Assembly: GCA_019634415.1 (NCBI GenBank)
Contig: JAHQVJ010000013.1
Coordinates: 1-64,000, forward strand
Direction: 5' to 3'
Length of the DNA stretch: 64,000 nucleotides
Source of the DNA: Myxococcales bacterium
Lineage (GTDB): Bacteria > Myxococcota_A > UBA796 > GCA-2862545
The stretch's first letter is position 1; each line of letters starts with the position of its first letter. The notes below the pieces were generated by a model, which had not been told where the DNA came from, did not search any database, and was given only the letters and a program-made list of their open reading frames with translations. This document shows, in pieces, positions 57,873 to 64,000 of the stretch. The translations under genes were made by a program, and so were the position numbers.

Positions 57873-59123
57873 CTATTGGATTTCGACGGCTCCGATGTTG
57901 TCTGCACCGATGGCGTCCACCAGCGCTTGGGCGGCTCCATCGGGGAGCGACTCGTTGTCGGTGACCTGGAGCAGGCTCTGGATCTCGGTGACTCCGTAGG
58001 CCTGTGTGAGGTCGGTGAGCAGGGCGTTGCCGGCAAGGATCAGCGTGTCCGCCGTGCGGAGGTCCTGGAGGCCGTCGAGGCTCTGCAGCTGGGAGCTGGA
58101 CACCTTCAGCGTGTGGATCAGGTCGAGACCGCGCAGGCCGACCAGCGAGTCGAGGTCGGATCCCTCCACGTTCACGGTGTGCAGCTGCTCGAGGGCGTCC
58201 AGTCCGGCCAGCGACGTGGCGGAGCTGTCGATGATCAGCAGCTCGCCGATCTCGGTGACGCTGCCGAGGCCCTGGAGGTCCGACAGACCGTCCAGGCGGC
58301 TGATGGACAGCTCCTCCACGGTCTCGAGGGACGACAGCGCGCTCAGATCGGCCAGTGGTAGGTCGTCGAGGGTGAGGCGCAGCACGGTGGTGAGGTTGCC
58401 GAAGGCCGACAGATCCTGCAGATCCGGGCTGCCCGACACCGTGACGGTGAAGGCGCGACGTAGTCCGTCGAAGCCGCTGACGGAGGTCAGCGCTGGGTTG
58501 TCGCGGATCTCCACGGTGGCGTCGTCGACGAGGCGCGGGCCGTGGAAGCTCTGCAGCAAGGCGTTGTTGCGGATCACGAAGGTGCTGGTGACATCGCGCA
58601 GGGCCACCTCGGACAAGCCCGACAGGTCCACGAGGACGGCGTTGTCCTCCACCACCACGTCTTCGGCTTGGCACAGGCAGGACAGCGCATCGAGGGTGGT
58701 CAGCGATGTCTTCTGCACGTACAGCGTGCCCGTGATCTCGGCCGCGGAGGCACAGAAGGCGTCGGCCGTCTGCTCCGCGTCGTCGCCCAGGAGCACGAGA
58801 TCTCCCTCCGACACCACGGCGTTGGTGCAGGTGGTGTCGAGCCCACTGCAGTCGGCGTCCACCCCGTCGTTGGGGCGGTCGTAGGCATCGGGATGGATGT
58901 CGGGATCGGTGTCGTCGCAGTCCGACGCGTCCGAGGTGTGCCCGGCGGGTACCGTCGGCGCCTCCACCACGATCTCCGGATCGCCGAACCCGTCCAGGTC
59001 GGCGTCGGGATGCCACACGAAGGTGGCGCCCGGCGGAGGGGGAACGGCAGGCTCCGTGGTGGGATCCGTGCCTGCCGTGCACGCGATCAGTCCGGCGAGT
59101 AGGCCCGGTGTGATCCGTCTCAT
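57873..59123 (-). CDS. MopE-like / receptor-L-like repeat lipoprotein
   Basis: A 416-residue lipoprotein: MRRITPGLLAGLIAC, lipobox Cys15. Residues about 30-90 contain a calcium-binding-type repeat, DADLDGFGDPE and SDCDDTDPDIHPDAYDRPNDGVDADCSG, the MopE-like or putative metal-binding motif found in myxobacterial surface proteins. Residues about 110-390 show leucine-rich strand repeats (LTTLDALSC, VDLSGLSEVALRDV, LQDLSAFGNLTTVLRL, LSDLQGLGSVTEIGEL), like receptor L domains. ATG overlaps the stop of the upstream lipoprotein gene (ATGA, 59120-59123). Probably an adhesion or surface protein. Confidence 0.75.
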   Translation of the reverse strand: MRRITPGLLAGLIACTAGTDPTTEPAVPPPPGATFVWHPDADLDGFGDPEIVVEAPTVPAGHTSDASDCDDTDPDIHPDAYDRPNDGVDADCSGLDTTCTNAVVSEGDLVLLGDDAEQTADAFCASAAEITGTLYVQKTSLTTLDALSCLCQAEDVVVEDNAVLVDLSGLSEVALRDVTSTFVIRNNALLQSFHGPRLVDDATVEIRDNPALTSVSGFDGLRRAFTVTVSGSPDLQDLSAFGNLTTVLRLTLDDLPLADLSALSSLETVEELSISRLDGLSDLQGLGSVTEIGELLIIDSSATSLAGLDALEQLHTVNVEGSDLDSLVGLRGLDLIHTLKVSSSQLQSLDGLQDLRTADTLILAGNALLTDLTQAYGVTEIQSLLQVTDNESLPDGAAQALVDAIGADNIGAVEIQ

Positions 59124-59872
59124 GGCGACGCCCCGAAGCTCCCCTCGGGCACGAGGAGGTAGCCCTGCCGAAGCTCCCATCCGATCCCTGCGGGCCACGG
59201 GGCCGTCTTGGCCAGCGTGCAGACCTCGGGGGCGGGCTGACCGTCGACGTGGCAGGAGAAGACCTGGGACCCCATCTCCGAGGCGATGCGAATCTCCAAG
59301 GTGTGGGGCGTGGTGGACTCGAGCTTCGCGATGGAGGGGCGAACGGCCTCCAAGATCTCGGCGTGCTTCAGCTCTACCTTCACGCCCTGCAGGAAGGTCC
59401 ATCCGCGCAGCGCCTGGAAGGGGGGCGCAGGCAACACGCCGTCGCCTAGCTCGGAGCCCCGGTGGAGCGCGGCCAGAGCGGGCCGCTCGGGGTCGCGCAG
59501 CACCCAGTCCACGATGGGCGTGGCGGAGAGCACGGCCCAGTAGTGGACGCCCTTCTCGAAGGCCTCGGCGCGGCCCCAGCCGAAGTGGGAGAAGCGGGTC
59601 ACCATCTGCGTGCCGTCGGCGCGCCCGAGGACGGCGCGACCCTCGAAGGTGAACTGCCCGAGCGTCTCCTCCTGCTTGTCGAGGTAGGCGGCCACCGACA
59701 GGGACTCCGCACCCTCGATCACGGCGGACTTCGCGTTGCGCTCACAGGGTTGACTGGCGCCCTCCGCCACCTTGCACAGCGCGTCCACCACCGCTCTGGT
59801 GGCCGCGGCGTCCGGCTCGGTGGCGGGTGTCTGTGGTGGACTCGAGCAGGCGGTGAGGAACCAGAGCATCAC
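59120..59872 (-). CDS. Lipoprotein of unknown function
   Basis: A 250-residue lipoprotein (MMLWFLTAC, lipobox Cys9) with a soluble body: HFGWGRAEAFEKGVHYWAVLSATPIVDW and a C-terminal region VSCHVDGQPAPEVC-like with paired cysteines. It is not recognised. GTG overlaps the M19 dipeptidase gene stop (GTGA, 59869-59872) and its own stop overlaps the MopE-like gene start, so the three genes form a coupled set. Confidence 0.6.
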   Translation of the reverse strand: MMLWFLTACSSPPQTPATEPDAAATRAVVDALCKVAEGASQPCERNAKSAVIEGAESLSVAAYLDKQEETLGQFTFEGRAVLGRADGTQMVTRFSHFGWGRAEAFEKGVHYWAVLSATPIVDWVLRDPERPALAALHRGSELGDGVLPAPPFQALRGWTFLQGVKVELKHAEILEAVRPSIAKLESTTPHTLEIRIASEMGSQVFSCHVDGQPAPEVCTLAKTAPWPAGIGWELRQGYLLVPEGSFGASP

Positions 59873-61116
59873 AGATCCCGGTCGGGGGGTGGGGTGGTCT
59901 TGCTGGGGGTGGACGCCTTCAGCCGCTTCGCAGTGCGCTCTGCAGCCACCATCACTCGCAGCACGTTGTCACCCGCGATGCCGGCCACCTCGGAGTCGGA
60001 GTAGCCCCGCCTGAGCAGCTCCACCAACAGCTCCGGCGTCTGCGAGACGTCGTCGAGGCCGTCGGGCTGATCGCCCATGCCGTCGAAGTCCGAGCCGATG
60101 CCGATGTGGGCTGCCCCGATGCGGTCTCGGATGTGGTCCACGTGATCGGCCACCTGAGCCACCGTGCTGCGGGGCACCGGGTTGTCCGCGTCCCATGTGG
60201 CCATGCCGGTCTGCACGGCGACGTCGCTGCCGATGTGGCGCGTCTGAAGGCGCGCACGGTGGGCGTCGCGGCCGGCGCGATGCTCGAAGACCTCTTGGCT
60301 GACGTAGGTGGGCAGGAAGTCCACCATCACCACGCCGCCGTTCTTGCCCACGAGATCGAGCACGTCGTCGGGCACGTTGCGGGGGTGGGGGTTGATGGCG
60401 TAGGCCCCCGAGTGGCTGAAGATCACGGGGCTGGCGCTGACCTCCAGTGCGTCGCGCATGGTCTGGGCCGACACGTGCGACAGATCCACCAGCATGCCGA
60501 GGCGGTTCATCTCGGTGACCACGTCGCGGCCGAAGTCCGTCAGCCCCTCGTGCACGGGAGGCTGAGTCGCGGCGTCGGCCCACGCCGTGTGCTGCCAGTG
60601 GGTCAGGGTCATGTAGCGAGCCCCAGCCTCGTACATCATGCGCAGCGCGCCCAGGCTGCTGTCGATGGAGTGGCCACCCTCAATGCCGATCAGCGACGCG
60701 ATGCGCCCGCGCTTGAACTGACGGCGCACGTCGGCTGCGGTGCGGGCCAGGGCCAGGTCGTCGGGCCAGCGCTCCACCATTCGATGGACCACGTCGATCT
60801 GCTCGAGCGTGGTGCGCACGGCCTCGGGGCCCGACAGGTCCGTGGGCACCCAGACCGACCAGAACACGCCCCCTGCCTTGCCCTGGCGAAGACGAGGCAG
60901 GTCCGTGTGCATCGGCGGCTCGAGCTGCTCGGTGCCGCGGCCGAAGGGCAGCGCCTCCAGATCGAGATCCGCCCGATTGCGCACCTGCCAGGGCACGTCG
61001 TTGTGTCCGTCGATCAGCGGTGTCTTGGCCAGGATTCGAGACACGCGACGTCGAAGGGCGGCGTCGTCGGGTGCGGCGTGGCCGAGTGTGGTGGCGGCGA
61101 TCAGCACGGTGATCAT
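59869..61116 (-). CDS. Membrane dipeptidase (peptidase M19)
   Basis: A 415-residue zinc dipeptidase with signal MITVLIAATTLGHAAP. Zinc site: His38 and Asp40 in LIDGHNDVPW, the bridging Glu in LIGIEGGHSIDSS, His in LSHVSAQTM and FSHSGAYAI, and the late GSDFDGMG. Renal-dipeptidase relatives cleave dipeptides, including D-amino-acid-containing ones, in the periplasm or outside the cell. The ATG at 61116 gives a standard signal and has GGGAG upstream; a GTG at 61134 is another possibility. First gene of a coupled set with two lipoproteins. Confidence 0.9.
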   Translation of the reverse strand: MITVLIAATTLGHAAPDDAALRRRVSRILAKTPLIDGHNDVPWQVRNRADLDLEALPFGRGTEQLEPPMHTDLPRLRQGKAGGVFWSVWVPTDLSGPEAVRTTLEQIDVVHRMVERWPDDLALARTAADVRRQFKRGRIASLIGIEGGHSIDSSLGALRMMYEAGARYMTLTHWQHTAWADAATQPPVHEGLTDFGRDVVTEMNRLGMLVDLSHVSAQTMRDALEVSASPVIFSHSGAYAINPHPRNVPDDVLDLVGKNGGVVMVDFLPTYVSQEVFEHRAGRDAHRARLQTRHIGSDVAVQTGMATWDADNPVPRSTVAQVADHVDHIRDRIGAAHIGIGSDFDGMGDQPDGLDDVSQTPELLVELLRRGYSDSEVAGIAGDNVLRVMVAAERTAKRLKASTPSKTTPPPDRDL

Positions 61117-61196
61117 GATGGCTCTCCCGGCCACAGAGACTATCCGGACTCGCAGGTGGGTGTGTCGGGGCTATGCTCCAGCACTCGGGAGCGGTG

Positions 61197-63608
61197 ATGG
61201 AGGGAGCAGCGGAGCCCTGGCCGCGCGGTCCGGACGAGGTCGCACCGGGCCTTACGGACCCGAGCCATGCCTACCTGCGTAGCGCCTGGGGCGCCGCGGT
61301 GGGGCTGGGGGCGCTCCTGGCGCTCTACTTCGGGATGACGGGCTGGCTGGGCTGGCTCGTCTACGCGCGGTCCCTCGCCCTGTACGAGGGCACTGGCGAC
61401 ACCGTCGTCGACGTCGTCGTCCTGGTTCCTGCGGCGCTGCTGTTCGTGGTGCTGATGAAGGGGCTGTTCTTCGTGCGTCGAAGCGAGACCTCGGGGTTCA
61501 CGGAGATCTCGGCGGAGGACGAGCCTCGGCTGTTCGCCTTCATCCATCGCGTGGCCGAGGAGGCGGGTGCCCAGCCGCCGCATCGGGTGTTCCTGTCGCC
61601 TCGGGTCAATGCGGCCGTGTTCTACGATCTGGCCTGGTGGAACCTTCTCTTCCCCACGCGGAAGAACCTCGAGATCGGACTGGGTGTCGTCAACGCCGTG
61701 TCGCTCGACGAGTTCAAGGCGGTGCTGTCGCACGAGTTCGGCCACTTCGCTCAGCGGGCGATGCGGGTGGGGGCGTGGGTGTACCTGACCCAGCAGTTCG
61801 TGGGCGATCTCATCGGCCGAAGGGACGGGATCGACCGCTTCCTCGATGGTCTTTGTCGAAGTCACCCGGTGATCGCCTGGGCCGGCTGGATCCTGCGACT
61901 GCTGGTGTGGGCGACGCGCTCGGTGCTGGAGTCTGCCTTTCGCTTTGTGATCCGCATGGAGCGGGCGCTGTCGCGAGAGATGGAGTTCCAGGCCGATCGG
62001 GTGGCGGTGTCCCTGACGGGCAGCGACTCGTTGGTGCACGCGCTGCATCGCCTGGGAGCAGCCGATGTCGCGTGGGATCTGGCGATGCAGTTCTCCATCG
62101 GGCAGCTGCAGGAGGGCACGCGGCCCAGAGATCTGTTCTCGCTACAGACCGACGTGCTCGACGGGATGCGTCGACTGCTCCACGATCCGACCCATGGACG
62201 GACCCCGCCGCTACCCGCGGACGGGCGCGCCTCGCATCGAGTGTTCCGACCAGGGATCGCCGATGCCCCGCGGATGTGGTCCTCGCACCCCCCCAACCAC
62301 GAGCGCGAGCACAGCGCGAAGGCCACCTACCTGCCGTCGAACCTGGACGAGCGGGCAGCGTGGGTCCTGTTCGAGGACTCCGCGGGGCGTCGGGAGGCCG
62401 TGACCTCCGACCTGTTCGAGATGCTGCTCGAGGCGGAGCTGCCCCCGGTGGGGGAGGACGATGTCGTGCACGCGGCTCTTCGCACGCAGTTCACTCGACC
62501 GCACCAGCAGCCGCGGTATCGCGGAGCCTGGTTCGGTCGCGAGGTCACCCGTCACGCGGCAGACGCCCGTGAGCTGCTGGATGCCGAGATCGAGGCGGGG
62601 CGGTCTGTGGTGATCGAGGCGCTGGACCGGCTGTACCCGCCAACGCTGCGACAGCTGATGGAGCGTCTCGGAGAGCTCGGAACAGAGAAGGCGGCGCTGG
62701 AGGGGCTGGCGGAGGGATTCCTGGAGGCTCCCGGGGGCGTGATCCGGTTCCGTGGCCGAGAGGTCCACCGACGAGAGCTGAGGGGGCTGATCGCCGAGGT
62801 GGGTGCCGATCTGGTGCACAGCGAGGCCCAGCTGCAGGCACACGATCGCCAGGTGAGGACCGCCCACTGCGCTGCGGCTCGGCTGGTGGGGAACGGCTGG
62901 GAGTCCTACCTGCGAGCGCTGATCCGCATGCTCCACTTCGCGGAGCACTCCGCCGCCGACGCCATCGATGCCTTGGATCACCTGAACAATCGCGTGATGG
63001 CATCGCTTGCGGATCGCAACGTGTCTCGGCGGGAGCGCCGCCTGATCCTGCAGGCAGCGCTGCAGGTGCACGAGACGAACCACGGGGTGTACGGGCGCAG
63101 CGCAGGGGTGCGACTGAACGCAGAGTTGGCGGAGGCGCTGAAGACGGAGTCCTTCGCGGCGCTGTACGAGGAGGCGTACTCCCTGCCGCCACCGTCGCCC
63201 GAGTACCTGGCGGAGTGGTTGGAGACGGTGCAGGGCTGGACCCAGGCCGGCGTGGGTCCGCTGCGGGCGCTCGCTGGCAAGGCGCTGGATGCCCTGGTGG
63301 ATGCCGAGGCCCACGTGGAGCGCTGTCTGCGGGAGGGGACCGAGCCCGGGCCCGCTCCGGAGCCACCCACCGTGCCGCGGACCTACCCGCGGCTGGTGCA
63401 GGGGCAGGAGCGACCTCGCGTGGAGCGACTCACCTGGTGGGATCGCTTCGTGATGGCGGATGGCGTGGTGGCGGGCACGGCGCGGCTGCTGGTGGCCCTG
63501 GCGATCCTGCTGCCTGCGATCTACCTGAGCACGATGGGCAGCAGCGTGGGCATGATGGAGGAGCTCGAGGGTCTGGGGCAGTGGATCGAGCGGTGGATGG
63601 CTCCGTGA
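61197..63608 (+). CDS. Large M48-family membrane metalloprotease
   Basis: An 803-residue protein. Two hydrophobic helices near the N-terminus (about 31-57 and 70-95) precede an M48 (HtpX/STE24-like) zinc site: HEFGH with His179, Glu180 and His183, and third ligand Glu in REMEFQADRVAV. A helix follows (IAWAGWILRLLVWATRSVL). The C-terminal 500 residues are mostly helical with a last transmembrane span LLVALAILLPAIYLSTMG. The length is about double that of a standard M48 protease, so the extra domain may select substrates. Start at 61197 rather than 61173 because GGGAG lies five bases upstream. Coupled to the next gene (GTGA). Confidence 0.85.
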   Translation: MEGAAEPWPRGPDEVAPGLTDPSHAYLRSAWGAAVGLGALLALYFGMTGWLGWLVYARSLALYEGTGDTVVDVVVLVPAALLFVVLMKGLFFVRRSETSGFTEISAEDEPRLFAFIHRVAEEAGAQPPHRVFLSPRVNAAVFYDLAWWNLLFPTRKNLEIGLGVVNAVSLDEFKAVLSHEFGHFAQRAMRVGAWVYLTQQFVGDLIGRRDGIDRFLDGLCRSHPVIAWAGWILRLLVWATRSVLESAFRFVIRMERALSREMEFQADRVAVSLTGSDSLVHALHRLGAADVAWDLAMQFSIGQLQEGTRPRDLFSLQTDVLDGMRRLLHDPTHGRTPPLPADGRASHRVFRPGIADAPRMWSSHPPNHEREHSAKATYLPSNLDERAAWVLFEDSAGRREAVTSDLFEMLLEAELPPVGEDDVVHAALRTQFTRPHQQPRYRGAWFGREVTRHAADARELLDAEIEAGRSVVIEALDRLYPPTLRQLMERLGELGTEKAALEGLAEGFLEAPGGVIRFRGREVHRRELRGLIAEVGADLVHSEAQLQAHDRQVRTAHCAAARLVGNGWESYLRALIRMLHFAEHSAADAIDALDHLNNRVMASLADRNVSRRERRLILQAALQVHETNHGVYGRSAGVRLNAELAEALKTESFAALYEEAYSLPPPSPEYLAEWLETVQGWTQAGVGPLRALAGKALDALVDAEAHVERCLREGTEPGPAPEPPTVPRTYPRLVQGQERPRVERLTWWDRFVMADGVVAGTARLLVALAILLPAIYLSTMGSSVGMMEELEGLGQWIERWMAP

Positions 63609-64000
63609 GGCTGCAGCTGGCCCACGTTCCTGGGTTCGTGCGGCTGGCGGTCCCGGACGCCGACGAAGCCACGATCCAGGGCGCCCTGCAGCAGGCGCAG
63701 GATCCGGCCTGGCGTGCGCTGCGCGCGGTGGAGGTGACCGACGACGGTGCGGTGCGCGCGGCGGCCTGGGTGAGGCCGGTCGGACACCGGTACTACATGC
63801 TGCGGGGGCCGCGGGTGGCCGAAGGCCAGCCCCTGGGCAAGGAAGCGGCGGAGCTGGTGGCGTCCTGCGTGCAGGGGGCGCACGAGCAGGGGGCGCGCCT
63901 CGTGGAGGCTCGCGTGGTGGACGCGGCCGCCACGCCGCAGCTCGCCGAGGTCTACGAGGCTGCTGGGGGGCAGCGGCAGGCGGGGCGCATCGAGTTCCGC
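63605..64000 (+). CDS. Partial gene, possible GNAT-type acetyltransferase
   Basis: The frame starts with GTG overlapping the M48 gene stop (GTGA, 63605-63608) and stays open to the window end, 132 codons. The visible part, DDGAVRAAAWVRPVGHRYYMLRGP, then GKEAAELVASCVQGAHEQGARLVEARVV and LAEVYEAAGGQRQAGRIEF, has the order of GNAT beta strands and helices, and the YEAAGG segment resembles the acceptor-site helix region. The identity is a weak guess because the gene is incomplete. Confidence 0.45.
   Translation, partial: MRLQLAHVPGFVRLAVPDADEATIQGALQQAQDPAWRALRAVEVTDDGAVRAAAWVRPVGHRYYMLRGPRVAEGQPLGKEAAELVASCVQGAHEQGARLVEARVVDAAATPQLAEVYEAAGGQRQAGRIEFR

Noticed and set aside
1-64000. tRNA, rRNA and intact insertion sequences
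   Set aside because: No tRNA-like GGTTCGAATCC context, no rRNA stretches and no transposase gene with terminal repeats were noticed; only the Rpn relic was found.

Overview
This is a very GC-rich (about 70 %) bacterial chromosome segment, densely packed with genes on both strands. The content suggests a Gram-negative member of the Myxococcota or a close relative. There are about sixteen predicted lipoproteins with short signal peptides, several putative beta-barrel outer-membrane proteins, a Lol-type ABC operon, a MopE-like calcium-binding motif, DUF1501 and multi-haem electron-transfer operons, and hybrid sensor kinases. GTG starts are very common, and fourteen adjacent gene pairs share a 4-base NTGA stop/start overlap (eleven GTGA, three ATGA). 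The lineage is an inference from gene content; no rRNA or tRNA was seen to confirm it.

Layout. 1-2.0 kb: tail of a surface-type gene and a LysM/C39-like protease. 2.1-7.1 kb: the most distinctive locus. Four tightly coupled minus-strand genes encode two paralogues of the cyanobacterial aldehyde deformylating oxygenase family with all diiron ligands conserved, an SDR thioester-reductase-like protein and a PAPS sulfotransferase; a fatty acid desaturase is divergent across a 74-base gap. Together they look like a lipid or hydrocarbon tailoring pathway. 7.1-10.8 kb: AraC-type regulator coupled to a membrane protein, an anchored hypothetical protein and a tandem universal stress protein. 10.9-16.6 kb: a GbsR/MarR-type regulator with a strong inverted-repeat operator, then a LolA-like protein, two FtsX-type permeases, an ATPase and an outer-membrane barrel, apparently one operon. 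16.6-17.0 kb: a 473-base gap with a possible small RNA.

17-29.5 kb: NAD(P)-binding oxidoreductase, beta-propeller lipoprotein, an unusual pair (winged-helix/AAA protein and AAA/transmembrane/WD40 protein), a papain-like lipoprotein, and a run of secreted proteins including a zinc-metalloprotease-like lipoprotein and two putative barrels. 29.5-33.3 kb: an isoquinoline-oxidoreductase-like molybdenum enzyme with its [2Fe-2S] subunit and a tetrahaem cytochrome. 33.4-36.9 kb: a 1158-residue lipoprotein joining an intact caspase-like peptidase to Sel1-like repeats. 37-41 kb: propeller lipoprotein, TetR regulator and alpha/beta hydrolase. 41-46 kb: an SF1 helicase with a RelE-like N-terminus, a dienelactone-hydrolase-like lipoprotein, an arylsulfotransferase-like lipoprotein and a decayed Rpn-type nuclease. 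47-51.5 kb: four-gene DUF1501/CXXCH lipoprotein operon. 51.7-57.8 kb: small membrane proteins, a GlcG/HbpS protein, two histidine kinases and a methyltransferase. 57.9-64 kb: MopE-like lipoprotein, hypothetical lipoprotein, M19 dipeptidase, M48 protease and the start of a possible acetyltransferase.

No CRISPR array, intact insertion sequence, phage module, tRNA or rRNA was recognised. Functions are assigned by motif reading, without database searches.
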